From Aliidongia dinghuensis (GTDB taxonomy: Bacteria; Pseudomonadota; Alphaproteobacteria; ATCC43930; CGMCC-115725): 64,000 bases of DNA. Position 1 is the first letter of the stretch. Each line of letters begins with the position of its first letter. The stretch spans positions 124,001 to 188,000 of the forward strand of contig NZ_BMJQ01000013.1 in the NCBI RefSeq assembly GCF_014643535.1, written 5' to 3'. The position numbers and the translations under genes were made by a program. Positions 27,075 to 34,421 of this stretch are shown one piece after another. The notes under the pieces were generated by a model. The model saw only the letters and a list, made by a program, of their open reading frames with translations. It was not told the DNA's origin and made no database searches.

Positions 27075-28054
27075 GAGGCGACTGGCGCTACCATTTCGCC
27101 GAGCATCGCGGCACGCTGCTGGCCGCCCTGGTCTTCGTCCTGATGTTCGCGGTCTACACCGGCAATCACCCGGCCGGCTTCAGCGCGAATGTCGTGCAGA
27201 CCGCGGCCAACAAGGGCGTGCTCCTGGCCCTGCTCGCGATGGCGCAGAGCTTCGTCGTGCTGACCTCGGGCATCGATCTCTCGATCGGCGCCGTGTTCAT
27301 CCTTTCCAACTGTCTTGCATCCTGGATCGTCGACGGCTCGCCGGCCATGACGGCGCTCGGCGTCCTGGGCGTGCTCGCGGCCGGGATCGCCTGTGGCGCC
27401 GTCAATGGCGCGCTCGTCATCTTCGGCCGGCTGCAGCCGATCGTCGCGACCATCGCGTCCGGCGCCATCTATTTCGGCGTGGCGCTGGCGCTCCGGCCCG
27501 ACCCGGGCGGCGACGTCAATGGCGACCTGGCCGACACGCTCACCGGCCAGCTCGCGGGCGGCATTCCGGCGAGCCTCGTCGTGCTGCTGGGCGTCGTGCT
27601 GCTGATCTGGCTGCCGTTCCGGCGTTCGGCCCTCGGCCGCGCCGTCTATGCCGTGGGTTCCTCCGAGGCCGCCGCCTACATGTCCGGTGTCGCGACCGAG
27701 CGCGCGAAATTCGCCGCCTACACGCTGGCCGGCCTGTTCGCGGCGATGGGCGGGCTCATGCTGACCTTCTTCACCTATTCGGGCGAGGCCTCCTCGTCGA
27801 ACGCGGCCACCTACACGCTGAACTCGATCGCAGCCGTCGTGCTGGGTGGCGTCTCCCTGTTCGGCGGCACCGGCAGCGCCGTCGGTGCCATCTTCGGCGC
27901 GCTCATCTTCCGCACGATCAACGACTTGTTGTTCGTGTTCGACCTCGACCCCTTGTGGCAGCCGCTGTTCCTCGGCCTGGTCCTGCTCGTCTCCGTCTGC
28001 ATCGGATCGCTGCGCCTGCTCCACCTCCGCAACCGTCTCGATCTGTTCGGGTGA
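27071..28054 (+). CDS. Sugar ABC transporter permease 1 (RbsC type)
   Basis: 327-residue inner-membrane permease with about 8-10 hydrophobic helices. RbsC/BPD-transporter-2 features are visible: SGIDLSIGAVF (about 71-81), GRLQPIVATIASGAIYFGVAL, GRAVYAVGSSEAAAYMSGV (the cytoplasmic coupling loop) and VVLGGVSLFGGTGSAVGAIFGALI. Overlaps the ATPase gene by ATGA and is followed 5 nt later by a second permease of the same family, so the channel is probably a heterodimer. Confidence 0.92.
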
Positions 28055-28059
28055 GGCCC

Positions 28060-29043
28060 ATGAACCAGGATCATGCCAAGCCCGACCCGTTCCGCCTCGC
28101 GCACGCGTTGCGCGGCATCGACCGCGCGGTGGCGACGGCGTTCGCCTGCATCCTCGTCGTGCTGCTGGTGGGCAGCCTCTATTCGTCCAATTTCCTCTCC
28201 GCCGACTACCTTCTGCAGCAGTTGCAGGTCGCCTCGTTCCTGGCCATGGCCTCGACCGGCCTGATGATCGTCATCCTGCTGGGCCAGATCGACCTGTCAG
28301 TGCCCTGGGTCATGACGGTCGGCGCCATGATGTCGACGGCCGCCGCCGGCTGGGGGCCGGCCGGCGTCTGGGTGGCCATCCCGTTCGGCATCCTGTGCGG
28401 CATGCTGTTCGGCCTGGTGAACGGCATCGGCGTCGCCTATCTGCGCGTGCCGTCAATGATCTTCACGCTCGGCACGAATGCGGTGGCGCAGGGCCTCATG
28501 ATCCTGCGCACCGGCGGAGCCGCCCCGCAGGACATGGCGACCGGCGCCATGCGCGACCTTGCGACCGGGCGGACCCTGCTGGGCATACCGAATGCGGTCT
28601 GGATCTGGGTGCTGGTCGGTGCGGCGACCGTCTTCACCCTCAAGCGCACGGTGTTCGGCCGTGCGGTCTATGCCATCGGCAACAGCGAGCGCGCCGCCTA
28701 TCTCTCCGGCAGCTCGACGCGGCGCATCACGGTCTTGGCCTTCATGCTGTCGGGCGCGCTCTCGGCGTTCGGCGGCGTGCTGCTCGCCGGCTATTCGACC
28801 AAGGCCTATCAGGGCATGGGCGATCCCTACCTGCTGCCGGCGATCGCCGCCGTGGTGCTGGGCGGCACCTCGATCCTGGGCGGGCGCGGCACCTACCTCG
28901 GTACGGTCGCGGGCGTGGTGCTGATCACGCTCCTGCAGTCGATCCTGTCGATCATGCAGATCGAGGAGGCGATCCGCCAGATCGTCTACGGCGTTACTAT
29001 CATCCTGATGCTGCTGCTCTACGGCCGGGCCGCGGCGACTTGA
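28060..29043 (+). CDS. Sugar ABC transporter permease 2 (RbsC type)
   Basis: 327 residues, same family as the preceding permease: LGQIDLSVPWVM, RVPSMIFTLGTNAVAQGLM, GRAVYAIGNSERAAYLSG and VVLGGTSILGGRGTYLGTVAG. The ATG at 28060 follows the previous stop by 5 nt. In this frame an open stretch continues far upstream, antiparallel in content to the first permease, but it is not coding. Last gene of the transporter unit; no kinase or catabolic enzyme follows. Confidence 0.92.
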   Translation: MNQDHAKPDPFRLAHALRGIDRAVATAFACILVVLLVGSLYSSNFLSADYLLQQLQVASFLAMASTGLMIVILLGQIDLSVPWVMTVGAMMSTAAAGWGPAGVWVAIPFGILCGMLFGLVNGIGVAYLRVPSMIFTLGTNAVAQGLMILRTGGAAPQDMATGAMRDLATGRTLLGIPNAVWIWVLVGAATVFTLKRTVFGRAVYAIGNSERAAYLSGSSTRRITVLAFMLSGALSAFGGVLLAGYSTKAYQGMGDPYLLPAIAAVVLGGTSILGGRGTYLGTVAGVVLITLLQSILSIMQIEEAIRQIVYGVTIILMLLLYGRAAAT

Positions 29044-29058
29044 GACATGGCACGCCGC

Positions 29059-29976
29059 TCACGCGTCCGGATCGCTCGGGTCAGGCGCACCCATGGCCTG
29101 GCCCTCGGCATCGAGCCAGGCGCTGAGCGCCTGGACCGCCGCATCGTCGGCGCGGCCGTTGGGGGTGACGCGCCAATAGCCGCGCGCCTCGAGCTTCGGC
29201 CCGTCGAGCGGTGCCACGAGGCGGCCCGCGGCAAGCTCGTCCGCCAGGATCGGCAGCGGGCCAAGAGCCACGCCGAGCCCGTCCGCCGCGGCCTGGAGCG
29301 TCAGGTAGAAATGATCGAAGCGCTGATTGCCGGCAACCGCGAGGCCCTGCTGGCCGGCCGCCGACAGCCAGCGCTGCCAGGCGCCGGGCCGCGTGTCGGC
29401 ATGGAGCAGCGTGTGATGGGCAAGATCGACGGACTGGCGCACCGGCTGGCGTTCGGCCAGCACCGGGCTCATCACCGGCACCTCCCATTCCGCCAGGAAC
29501 GGCGCCGCCATGCAGCCGGACCAGGTATCAGGCCCGCGCCGGATCGCGACGTCGAACGGTTCGCGCACCTCGTCGAGCGGCCGGTCCGAGGTCACGAGGC
29601 GCAACGCCACGTCCGGATGCCGCTGCTGGAATCCCGCGAGCCGCGGCAGGAGCCAGCGCATGCTGAAGGTCGGCAGCGCGTTTACGGTCAGGCTTCTGAC
29701 CGCATTCGCCTCGGTCAGGCGCCGGGTCGCCTCGGCCATGCCGTCGAACGCGCGGCTCATCGCCTCCAGATAGTCGCGCCCTGCCGCCGTCAGCCGGACC
29801 CGCCGGCCGAGCCGGTCGAACAGCGGCGTGCCGAGCCAATCCTCGAGCGACGCAATCTGCCGACTGATCGCACCGTGGGTCACGAGCAGCTCTTCGGCGC
29901 CGGCCGTGAAGCTGCCGCGGCGCGCCGCAGCCTCAAAGGCGCGCAAGGAACTCAAGGGGGGCAGGCGACGGCGCAT
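29059..29976 (-). CDS. LysR-family transcriptional regulator (GcvA-like)
   Basis: 305 residues: N-terminal winged HTH (about 7-65; LSSLRAFEAAARRGSFTAGAEELLVTHGAISRQIASLE) and a LysR substrate-binding domain (about 93-298). The HTH sequence and following LFDRLGRRVRLTAAG resemble GcvA/TrpI-like regulators. Divergent from the split chromate transporter, separated by 77 nt, which is the usual placement of a LysR controlling its neighbour. It is also convergent with the sugar transporter operon, so that operon is a less likely target. Confidence 0.9.
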   Translation of the reverse strand: MRRRLPPLSSLRAFEAAARRGSFTAGAEELLVTHGAISRQIASLEDWLGTPLFDRLGRRVRLTAAGRDYLEAMSRAFDGMAEATRRLTEANAVRSLTVNALPTFSMRWLLPRLAGFQQRHPDVALRLVTSDRPLDEVREPFDVAIRRGPDTWSGCMAAPFLAEWEVPVMSPVLAERQPVRQSVDLAHHTLLHADTRPGAWQRWLSAAGQQGLAVAGNQRFDHFYLTLQAAADGLGVALGPLPILADELAAGRLVAPLDGPKLEARGYWRVTPNGRADDAAVQALSAWLDAEGQAMGAPDPSDPDA

Positions 29977-30053
29977 CTATTGTGACTTTCTCTCACGAGG
30001 AACGCGATGATAACTCGTTTGTGCCGGCAGCGCACTTCCGTCATGGATAACCC

Positions 30054-30623
30054 ATGACGAGCGCACCTATGACCGATGACCAATCTGCGGCGGCCAAGGT
30101 CAGTGCGCGCGATCTGTTCCTCGGCTTTCTGACGGTCGGCGTCCAGGGCTTCGGCGGCGTGCTGCCCTGGGCGCGCCGGATGATCGTTGAGGAGCGGCAC
30201 TGGCTCAGCGAGGTCGAATTCACCGACCTGCTGAGCCTGTGCCAGCTTCTGCCCGGGCCGAACATCGTCAATCTGTCGATCGCGCTCGGCAACCGCTTCG
30301 CCGGTCCCCTGGGCTCGCTTGCGGCCGTGACCGGCCTGCTCGCCGCCCCCTTCGCCATCGTGCTCGCCCTCGGCATGCTCTATGCCGCCTACGGCAACAG
30401 CGCAGCGCTGGGCGGCGTGTTCCGTAACCTGGGCGCCGCGGCAGCCGGCCTCGTGCTCGCGACCGCCTGGAAGGTCGCCAAGCCCTATATCAAGCGGCCG
30501 GAGGCGATAGTGGTCGCCGCGATCGCGTTCGTCGCGGTCGTGGGCTTCGGCTGGCCGCTCGTCTATGTCGTGCTGGCGCTGGCGCCGATCAGCATCGCCT
30601 GGGTCTGGCGGCTCGCGCGATGA
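30054..30623 (+). CDS. chrA: Chromate transporter, N-terminal-half protein
   Basis: 189-residue CHR-family membrane protein, the first half of a split chromate or anion transporter. Family motifs are seen: FLGFLTVGVQGFGGVLPWARRMIVEE (about 22-47), FTDLLSLCQLLPGPNIVNLSIALGNRFAG and about five hydrophobic helices. A second ATG five codons in (30069) is a possible alternative start. The stop overlaps the second-half gene (ATGA), so both subunits are made together. Chromate as substrate is inferred from the family; sulfate or another anion is possible. Confidence 0.88.
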   Translation: MTSAPMTDDQSAAAKVSARDLFLGFLTVGVQGFGGVLPWARRMIVEERHWLSEVEFTDLLSLCQLLPGPNIVNLSIALGNRFAGPLGSLAAVTGLLAAPFAIVLALGMLYAAYGNSAALGGVFRNLGAAAAGLVLATAWKVAKPYIKRPEAIVVAAIAFVAVVGFGWPLVYVVLALAPISIAWVWRLAR

Positions 30624-31147
30624 AGCCGGATGTGCTCGGCACCCTTATCCGCCATTTCGTGCTCCTGTCGCTGGTCGCGATCGGCGGCGCCAACGCGGTC
30701 GTGCCCGAGATGCACCGTGTCGCGGTCGAGCTCGAGCATTGGATGACCGACCGGCAGTTCGCCGAGCTGTTCGCGCTCGCCAACGCGGCGCCGGGGCCGA
30801 ACGTGCTGATGGTCAGCCTGATCGGCTTTCAGGCGGCAGGATTCATGGGCGCCGTCGCCGCAACCGTCGCGATGTGCGCACCGTCCTGCGTCCTCACCTA
30901 TTTCGCCGTGCGCCGCTGGGAGCGGAGCCGCAATGAGCGAGTGAAGCGCATCGTCCAGCGTGGCCTGGCACCGGTCACGATCGGGCTGGTCGCGGCGAGC
31001 GCCTATCTGCTCACGCGGGCAGCGATCCACGATTGGCTAGGCGCCGTGCTCACCGCCGGCACCTTCGCGCTCATGGCCATGACCAAGTACAACCCGCTCT
31101 GGATCTTCGGCCTCGCGACGGCGCTGGGGCTGGTCGGGATTTCGTAG
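30620..31147 (+). CDS. chrA: Chromate transporter, C-terminal-half protein
   Basis: 175 residues, the partner of the preceding CHR protein, showing the same core (FVLLSLVAIGGANAVVPEMHRVAVE; FAELFALANAAPGPNVLMVSLIGFQAAGF) and about five hydrophobic segments. The two short proteins would assemble in antiparallel fashion, as reported for short-chain CHR pairs. The start codon lies inside the stop of the first gene. A REP-like palindromic element follows the stop. Confidence 0.88.
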   Translation: MKPDVLGTLIRHFVLLSLVAIGGANAVVPEMHRVAVELEHWMTDRQFAELFALANAAPGPNVLMVSLIGFQAAGFMGAVAATVAMCAPSCVLTYFAVRRWERSRNERVKRIVQRGLAPVTIGLVAASAYLLTRAAIHDWLGAVLTAGTFALMAMTKYNPLWIFGLATALGLVGIS

Positions 31148-31174
31148 GTCGGTAAACGGCACCTCTCCCTCAAT

Positions 31175-31279
31175 CGTCATGGCCGGGCTTGACCCGGCCA
31201 TCCACGCGCCGGTTGCCGCGCGCATCTGCTGCCGCCTGGCCGCGATACGTGGATCCCCGGGTCAAGCCCGGGGATGACG
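31175..31279. repeat. REP-like double palindromic element
   Basis: Two 32-nt arms (31175-31206 and 31248-31279) are inverted copies of each other, 28 of 32 positions pairing, separated by 41 nt. Each arm contains its own perfect hairpin: GGCCGGG-CTTGA-CCCGGCC in the left and CCCCGGG-TCAAG-CCCGGGG in the right. The four differences between arms preserve both inner hairpins. It sits between convergent transcription units (chrA and cheR), as intergenic alphaproteobacterial REP-type repeats often do. I found no second copy in this window. Confidence 0.75.
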
Positions 31280-31340
31280 GAGAAGAGAGATGGCCTTAGA
31301 AAACCTCGGCGTCAGGCGGGGATAACGGGCCAGAAGCCGA

Positions 31341-32183
31341 TCAGAGCCCCGCGACCTTCGCCGCTGCGGTCGCGTTGCCGTGGTGATAGATGCCGCGGTG
31401 GTTCACCATCGGCTGGAACTTGTCGGTGATGCCCACCACCGTCTCGGCACCGCCCAGATAGAGGAAGCCGTCGGACGCCAACTGCTTCGCCATGCGCTCC
31501 AGCACCATCTGCTTCGTCGGCTGGTCGAAATAGATCAGCACGTTGCGGCAGAAGATGACGTCGAACTGGCCAAGACCGGCCAAGTCGTCCAGCAGGTTGA
31601 ACGGCCGATAGCGCACCATTTCGCGGATCGAGCTGTCGATCTGCCAGCGGTCGCCCGCCTGCTTGAAATATTTGACGAGCAGCTGGATCGGCAGGCCGCG
31701 TTGCACCTCGAACTGCGAATAGAGCCCGGCCTGCGCCTTGGCCAGGATCTCGGTCGAGAGATCGGTCGCCAGGATGTCGATGTTCCAGCCGATGAGCTTC
31801 TGCCGCTCCTCCTTGAGCATCATGGCGAGCGTATAGGGCTCCTGCCCACTCGAGCAGGCGGCCGACCAGATCTTGATCGTGCGCGTCTGGGCACGCGACT
31901 GCAGCAGGTAGGGCAGCACCACCTGTTTGAACTGATCGAACGGCTTGATGTCGCGGAAGAAGAAGCTTTCGTTCGTGGTCATCGCCTCGACCACGTCGCG
32001 CACCAGCCCGGCCTCGGAACGGGTCCTGAGCCGCATCACCAGCTCGTCGAGGCTTTTGAGGTTCCATTTGCGCGCGACCGGCAGCAGGCGGCTTTCCAGC
32101 AGATACGCCTTGTCCTTGGTGAGCGTCAGGCCGGACCGGTCCTTGATGAGCTTCGAGAGCAGGTTGAAATCGTCGATATTCAT
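31341..32183 (-). CDS. cheR: Chemotaxis protein methyltransferase CheR
   Basis: Methylates glutamates on chemoreceptors using S-adenosylmethionine. 280 residues: an N-terminal helical CheR domain (about 1-70), then the SAM-dependent methyltransferase fold with TTNESFFFRD, IKIWSAACSSGQEPYTLAM (SAM loop), ILATDLSTEIL and VIFCRNVLIYFD. The ATG overlaps the cheB stop (ATGA). Last gene of the che operon. No C-terminal TPR or pentapeptide tether is visible. Confidence 0.95.
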   Translation of the reverse strand: MNIDDFNLLSKLIKDRSGLTLTKDKAYLLESRLLPVARKWNLKSLDELVMRLRTRSEAGLVRDVVEAMTTNESFFFRDIKPFDQFKQVVLPYLLQSRAQTRTIKIWSAACSSGQEPYTLAMMLKEERQKLIGWNIDILATDLSTEILAKAQAGLYSQFEVQRGLPIQLLVKYFKQAGDRWQIDSSIREMVRYRPFNLLDDLAGLGQFDVIFCRNVLIYFDQPTKQMVLERMAKQLASDGFLYLGGAETVVGITDKFQPMVNHRGIYHHGNATAAAKVAGL

Positions 32184-33517
32184 GCCCCTGCCCTCGTCGC
32201 GACCTTCCGGACGTACGACGCGATCTCCGCAAGCGGCAGAACCGCGCTGCAGAGCCCGGCCGTCGCCACGGCGCCAGGCATGCCCCAGACGACGCTCGTC
32301 GCCTCGTCCTGCGCGATGACCGCGCCGCCGGCCGCCACGACCGCCTCGCTCCCCTTGAGCCCGTCCTGCCCCATGCCCGTCAGAATGACAGTGAAAATGC
32401 GCCGGGCATAGAGTTTGATCAGGCTGCGCAGCATCGGATCGACCGATGGCCGGCAATAGTTTTCCGGCGGCGTCTTCAGGAGCTTCACGATCTTCTGCGC
32501 GCCGTGCGCCTCGATGGTCATATGGAATTCGCCGGGCGCCACATAGATGTGCCCGCCCTGGAGCGCCATGCCCTCGGCCGCTTCATGGGTCGGGATACCG
32601 CTCGCCCGCTCGATATGCTCGGCCAGGATCGTCGTGAAGGTCGCCGGCATGTGCTGGGTGATGACGATCGGCTGCTGCAGGCCCGGCTTCAGGGCCGCGA
32701 GCACGGCGAAGAGCGCCTGCGGGCCGCCGGTCGAGGAGCCGATGGCGATGATCTCGGGGACTTCCGTCGGCGCCGGCCGGAGCGACAGCGGCCCGCGGCC
32801 AGCGGCCAGCGCTGTCGGGCGCAGCGGTGCCAGGCCGGGCGCGCCCGTTGGGCGCGCTGCGGGCGACACGACGTGCGTCGAACCTGCGTGCGGGGTGCCT
32901 GTCTGGATCGGACTGGGCGCCGCCGGCGCACCGATCGGGCGGTGGATCGGCGCCGGAGCCTGGGCGGCGGCGGAATGGGCCGGCGCATGCGCCGGCGCGG
33001 CCGTCGGTCCCTGGGGATGCGGCACGGCGATGCCGGCGGCGCGGCGGCGGACGGCGCCCAGCGCCTTGACCTTGGCAGCGAGCTCGGCCTTGAAATCGGC
33101 CGCGGCGTTGAGCGCCATCGAGGTCGTCGGCTTCGCCAGGTAATCGGCGGCACCGGCGGCCAGCGCCTTCATGCTGATCTCGGCGTTGCGCCGGGTCAGC
33201 GTCGACGCCATCACGACCTGCAGGTTGGGCTGCGCCTCGATCATCTTCGGCAGCGCCGTCAGCCCGTCCATGACCGGCATCTCGATGTCGAGAATGCAGA
33301 CCTCGATCGAATGGCGGGCGAGCGCGCTCAGCGCCATCTGCCCGTTCGACACGGTCGTGACGACGTGGATCTCGGGATCGGCCTCGAGGCTGCGCGAGAT
33401 CAGGCCGCGGATGACGGCACTGTCGTCGCATACCATGACCCGATATGGCCCGCCGCCCTGATCGGCGACCGGCCCCGGCGGCGAGGTTCCGGACAAGGGT
33501 GACCTGCCGTCGGTCAC
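32180..33517 (-). CDS. cheB: Chemotaxis response regulator protein-glutamate methylesterase CheB
   Basis: Demethylates or deamidates chemoreceptors. 445 residues: receiver domain (about 25-145) with phospho-acceptor D77 (VCILDIEMPVMDG), a long Ala/Pro-rich linker (about 155-250) and the C-terminal methylesterase with the catalytic triad in GSSTGGPQAL (Ser), ITQHMPATFT (His) and TGMGQDG (Asp). The linker is longer than in E. coli CheB. The start is a GTG overlapping the cheY stop (GTGA). Confidence 0.95.
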   Translation of the reverse strand: MTDGRSPLSGTSPPGPVADQGGGPYRVMVCDDSAVIRGLISRSLEADPEIHVVTTVSNGQMALSALARHSIEVCILDIEMPVMDGLTALPKMIEAQPNLQVVMASTLTRRNAEISMKALAAGAADYLAKPTTSMALNAAADFKAELAAKVKALGAVRRRAAGIAVPHPQGPTAAPAHAPAHSAAAQAPAPIHRPIGAPAAPSPIQTGTPHAGSTHVVSPAARPTGAPGLAPLRPTALAAGRGPLSLRPAPTEVPEIIAIGSSTGGPQALFAVLAALKPGLQQPIVITQHMPATFTTILAEHIERASGIPTHEAAEGMALQGGHIYVAPGEFHMTIEAHGAQKIVKLLKTPPENYCRPSVDPMLRSLIKLYARRIFTVILTGMGQDGLKGSEAVVAAGGAVIAQDEATSVVWGMPGAVATAGLCSAVLPLAEIASYVRKVATRAGA

Positions 33518-33879
33518 AACAGCCCGACTTGCGCGAACTTGGCGTGGATGATGTCGCTGTCGAACGGCTTCATGATGTATTCGTTGGCACCGGCGCCGAT
33601 CGCCGCCTGGATATGCGCGATATCGTTCTCGGTGGTGCAGAACACCACGATCGGCGCATCGCCCCCCTTGGCCTGGCGCAGCTCGATCAGGAACTCGAGC
33701 CCGTTCATCACCGGCATGTTCCAGTCGAGCAGCACCACGTCCGGCATGCGGCGTATGCAGGCTTCGAGCGCCAGCTTGCCGTCGGCCGCCTCCTCGATCT
33801 CGAAATCGAGATCTTCAAGGATGCGCCGCGCGACCTTTCTTACAACTCGGGAATCATCGACGATCAGACAAAACTTCAT
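33514..33879 (-). CDS. cheY: Single-domain chemotaxis response regulator CheY
   Basis: 121-residue receiver domain that carries phosphoryl groups from CheA to the flagellar motor or to another target. Acidic pocket VDDS (8-9), phospho-acceptor D52 (LLDWNMPVMNG), T/S switch in VVFCTTEND and conserved K in YIMKPFD. GGAG lies 7 nt before the ATG. It is translationally coupled to cheB through GTGA. Sits between cheW and cheB as in A-W-Y-B-R operons. Confidence 0.93.
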   Translation of the reverse strand: MKFCLIVDDSRVVRKVARRILEDLDFEIEEAADGKLALEACIRRMPDVVLLDWNMPVMNGLEFLIELRQAKGGDAPIVVFCTTENDIAHIQAAIGAGANEYIMKPFDSDIIHAKFAQVGLL

Positions 33880-33923
33880 GACCAAACTCCAGGCGCCGAG
33901 GCGTGTGAAATCGACAGGCGCCG

Positions 33924-34421
33924 CTAGGCTGCGTCGGCACTCGTCGCAAAGTCCAGGAGACGCGCGACATCGAGGATGATCAGGAGATTGCCGTCGAGCC
34001 GATGGATGCCGTTCGACACGTCGCGCCAGGCCGAATCGAGGGTCGCGGGATTGCGTTCGAACGTCTCGCTCGTCAGGCTCAGCACCTCGCCGACATTGTC
34101 GACCAGCAGGCTGTACTGCTCGCCGCCCTGGTCGACCACGACGCTCATGCTCTCCTTGCTCTCGGTGTTCTTCGGCAGCTTGAGCCGCGTGCGCACGTCG
34201 ATCGCGGTCACGATGCGGCCGCGCAGGTTGAGCGAGCCCGCGACCTCGGGCGGCGCCAGCGGGATGCGGGTGATGCGCTGAGGGCCCAGCACGTCCTGCA
34301 CCTGCAGGACGGGGATCCCGAACATCTGGCCGGCGATGAAGATCGAGACGTAGTCGTGGGACTGCGCGTCGCCGATGGCCTGGATCTGACGCGATTGCGT
34401 ACCGGCGGGAACGATGCTCAT
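33924..34421 (-). CDS. cheW: Chemotaxis coupling protein CheW
   Basis: 165 residues with one CheW (SH3-like double barrel) domain, linking CheA to receptors in the arrays. Typical features are DYVSIFIAGQMFGIPVLQVQDVLG, a NLRGRIVTAIDVRTRLKLP core and LLVDNVGEVLSL. The N-terminal 20 residues look flexible. Its ATG overlaps the cheA stop (ATGA). The next gene, cheY, starts 44 nt downstream. Confidence 0.94.
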   Translation of the reverse strand: MSIVPAGTQSRQIQAIGDAQSHDYVSIFIAGQMFGIPVLQVQDVLGPQRITRIPLAPPEVAGSLNLRGRIVTAIDVRTRLKLPKNTESKESMSVVVDQGGEQYSLLVDNVGEVLSLTSETFERNPATLDSAWRDVSNGIHRLDGNLLIILDVARLLDFATSADAA

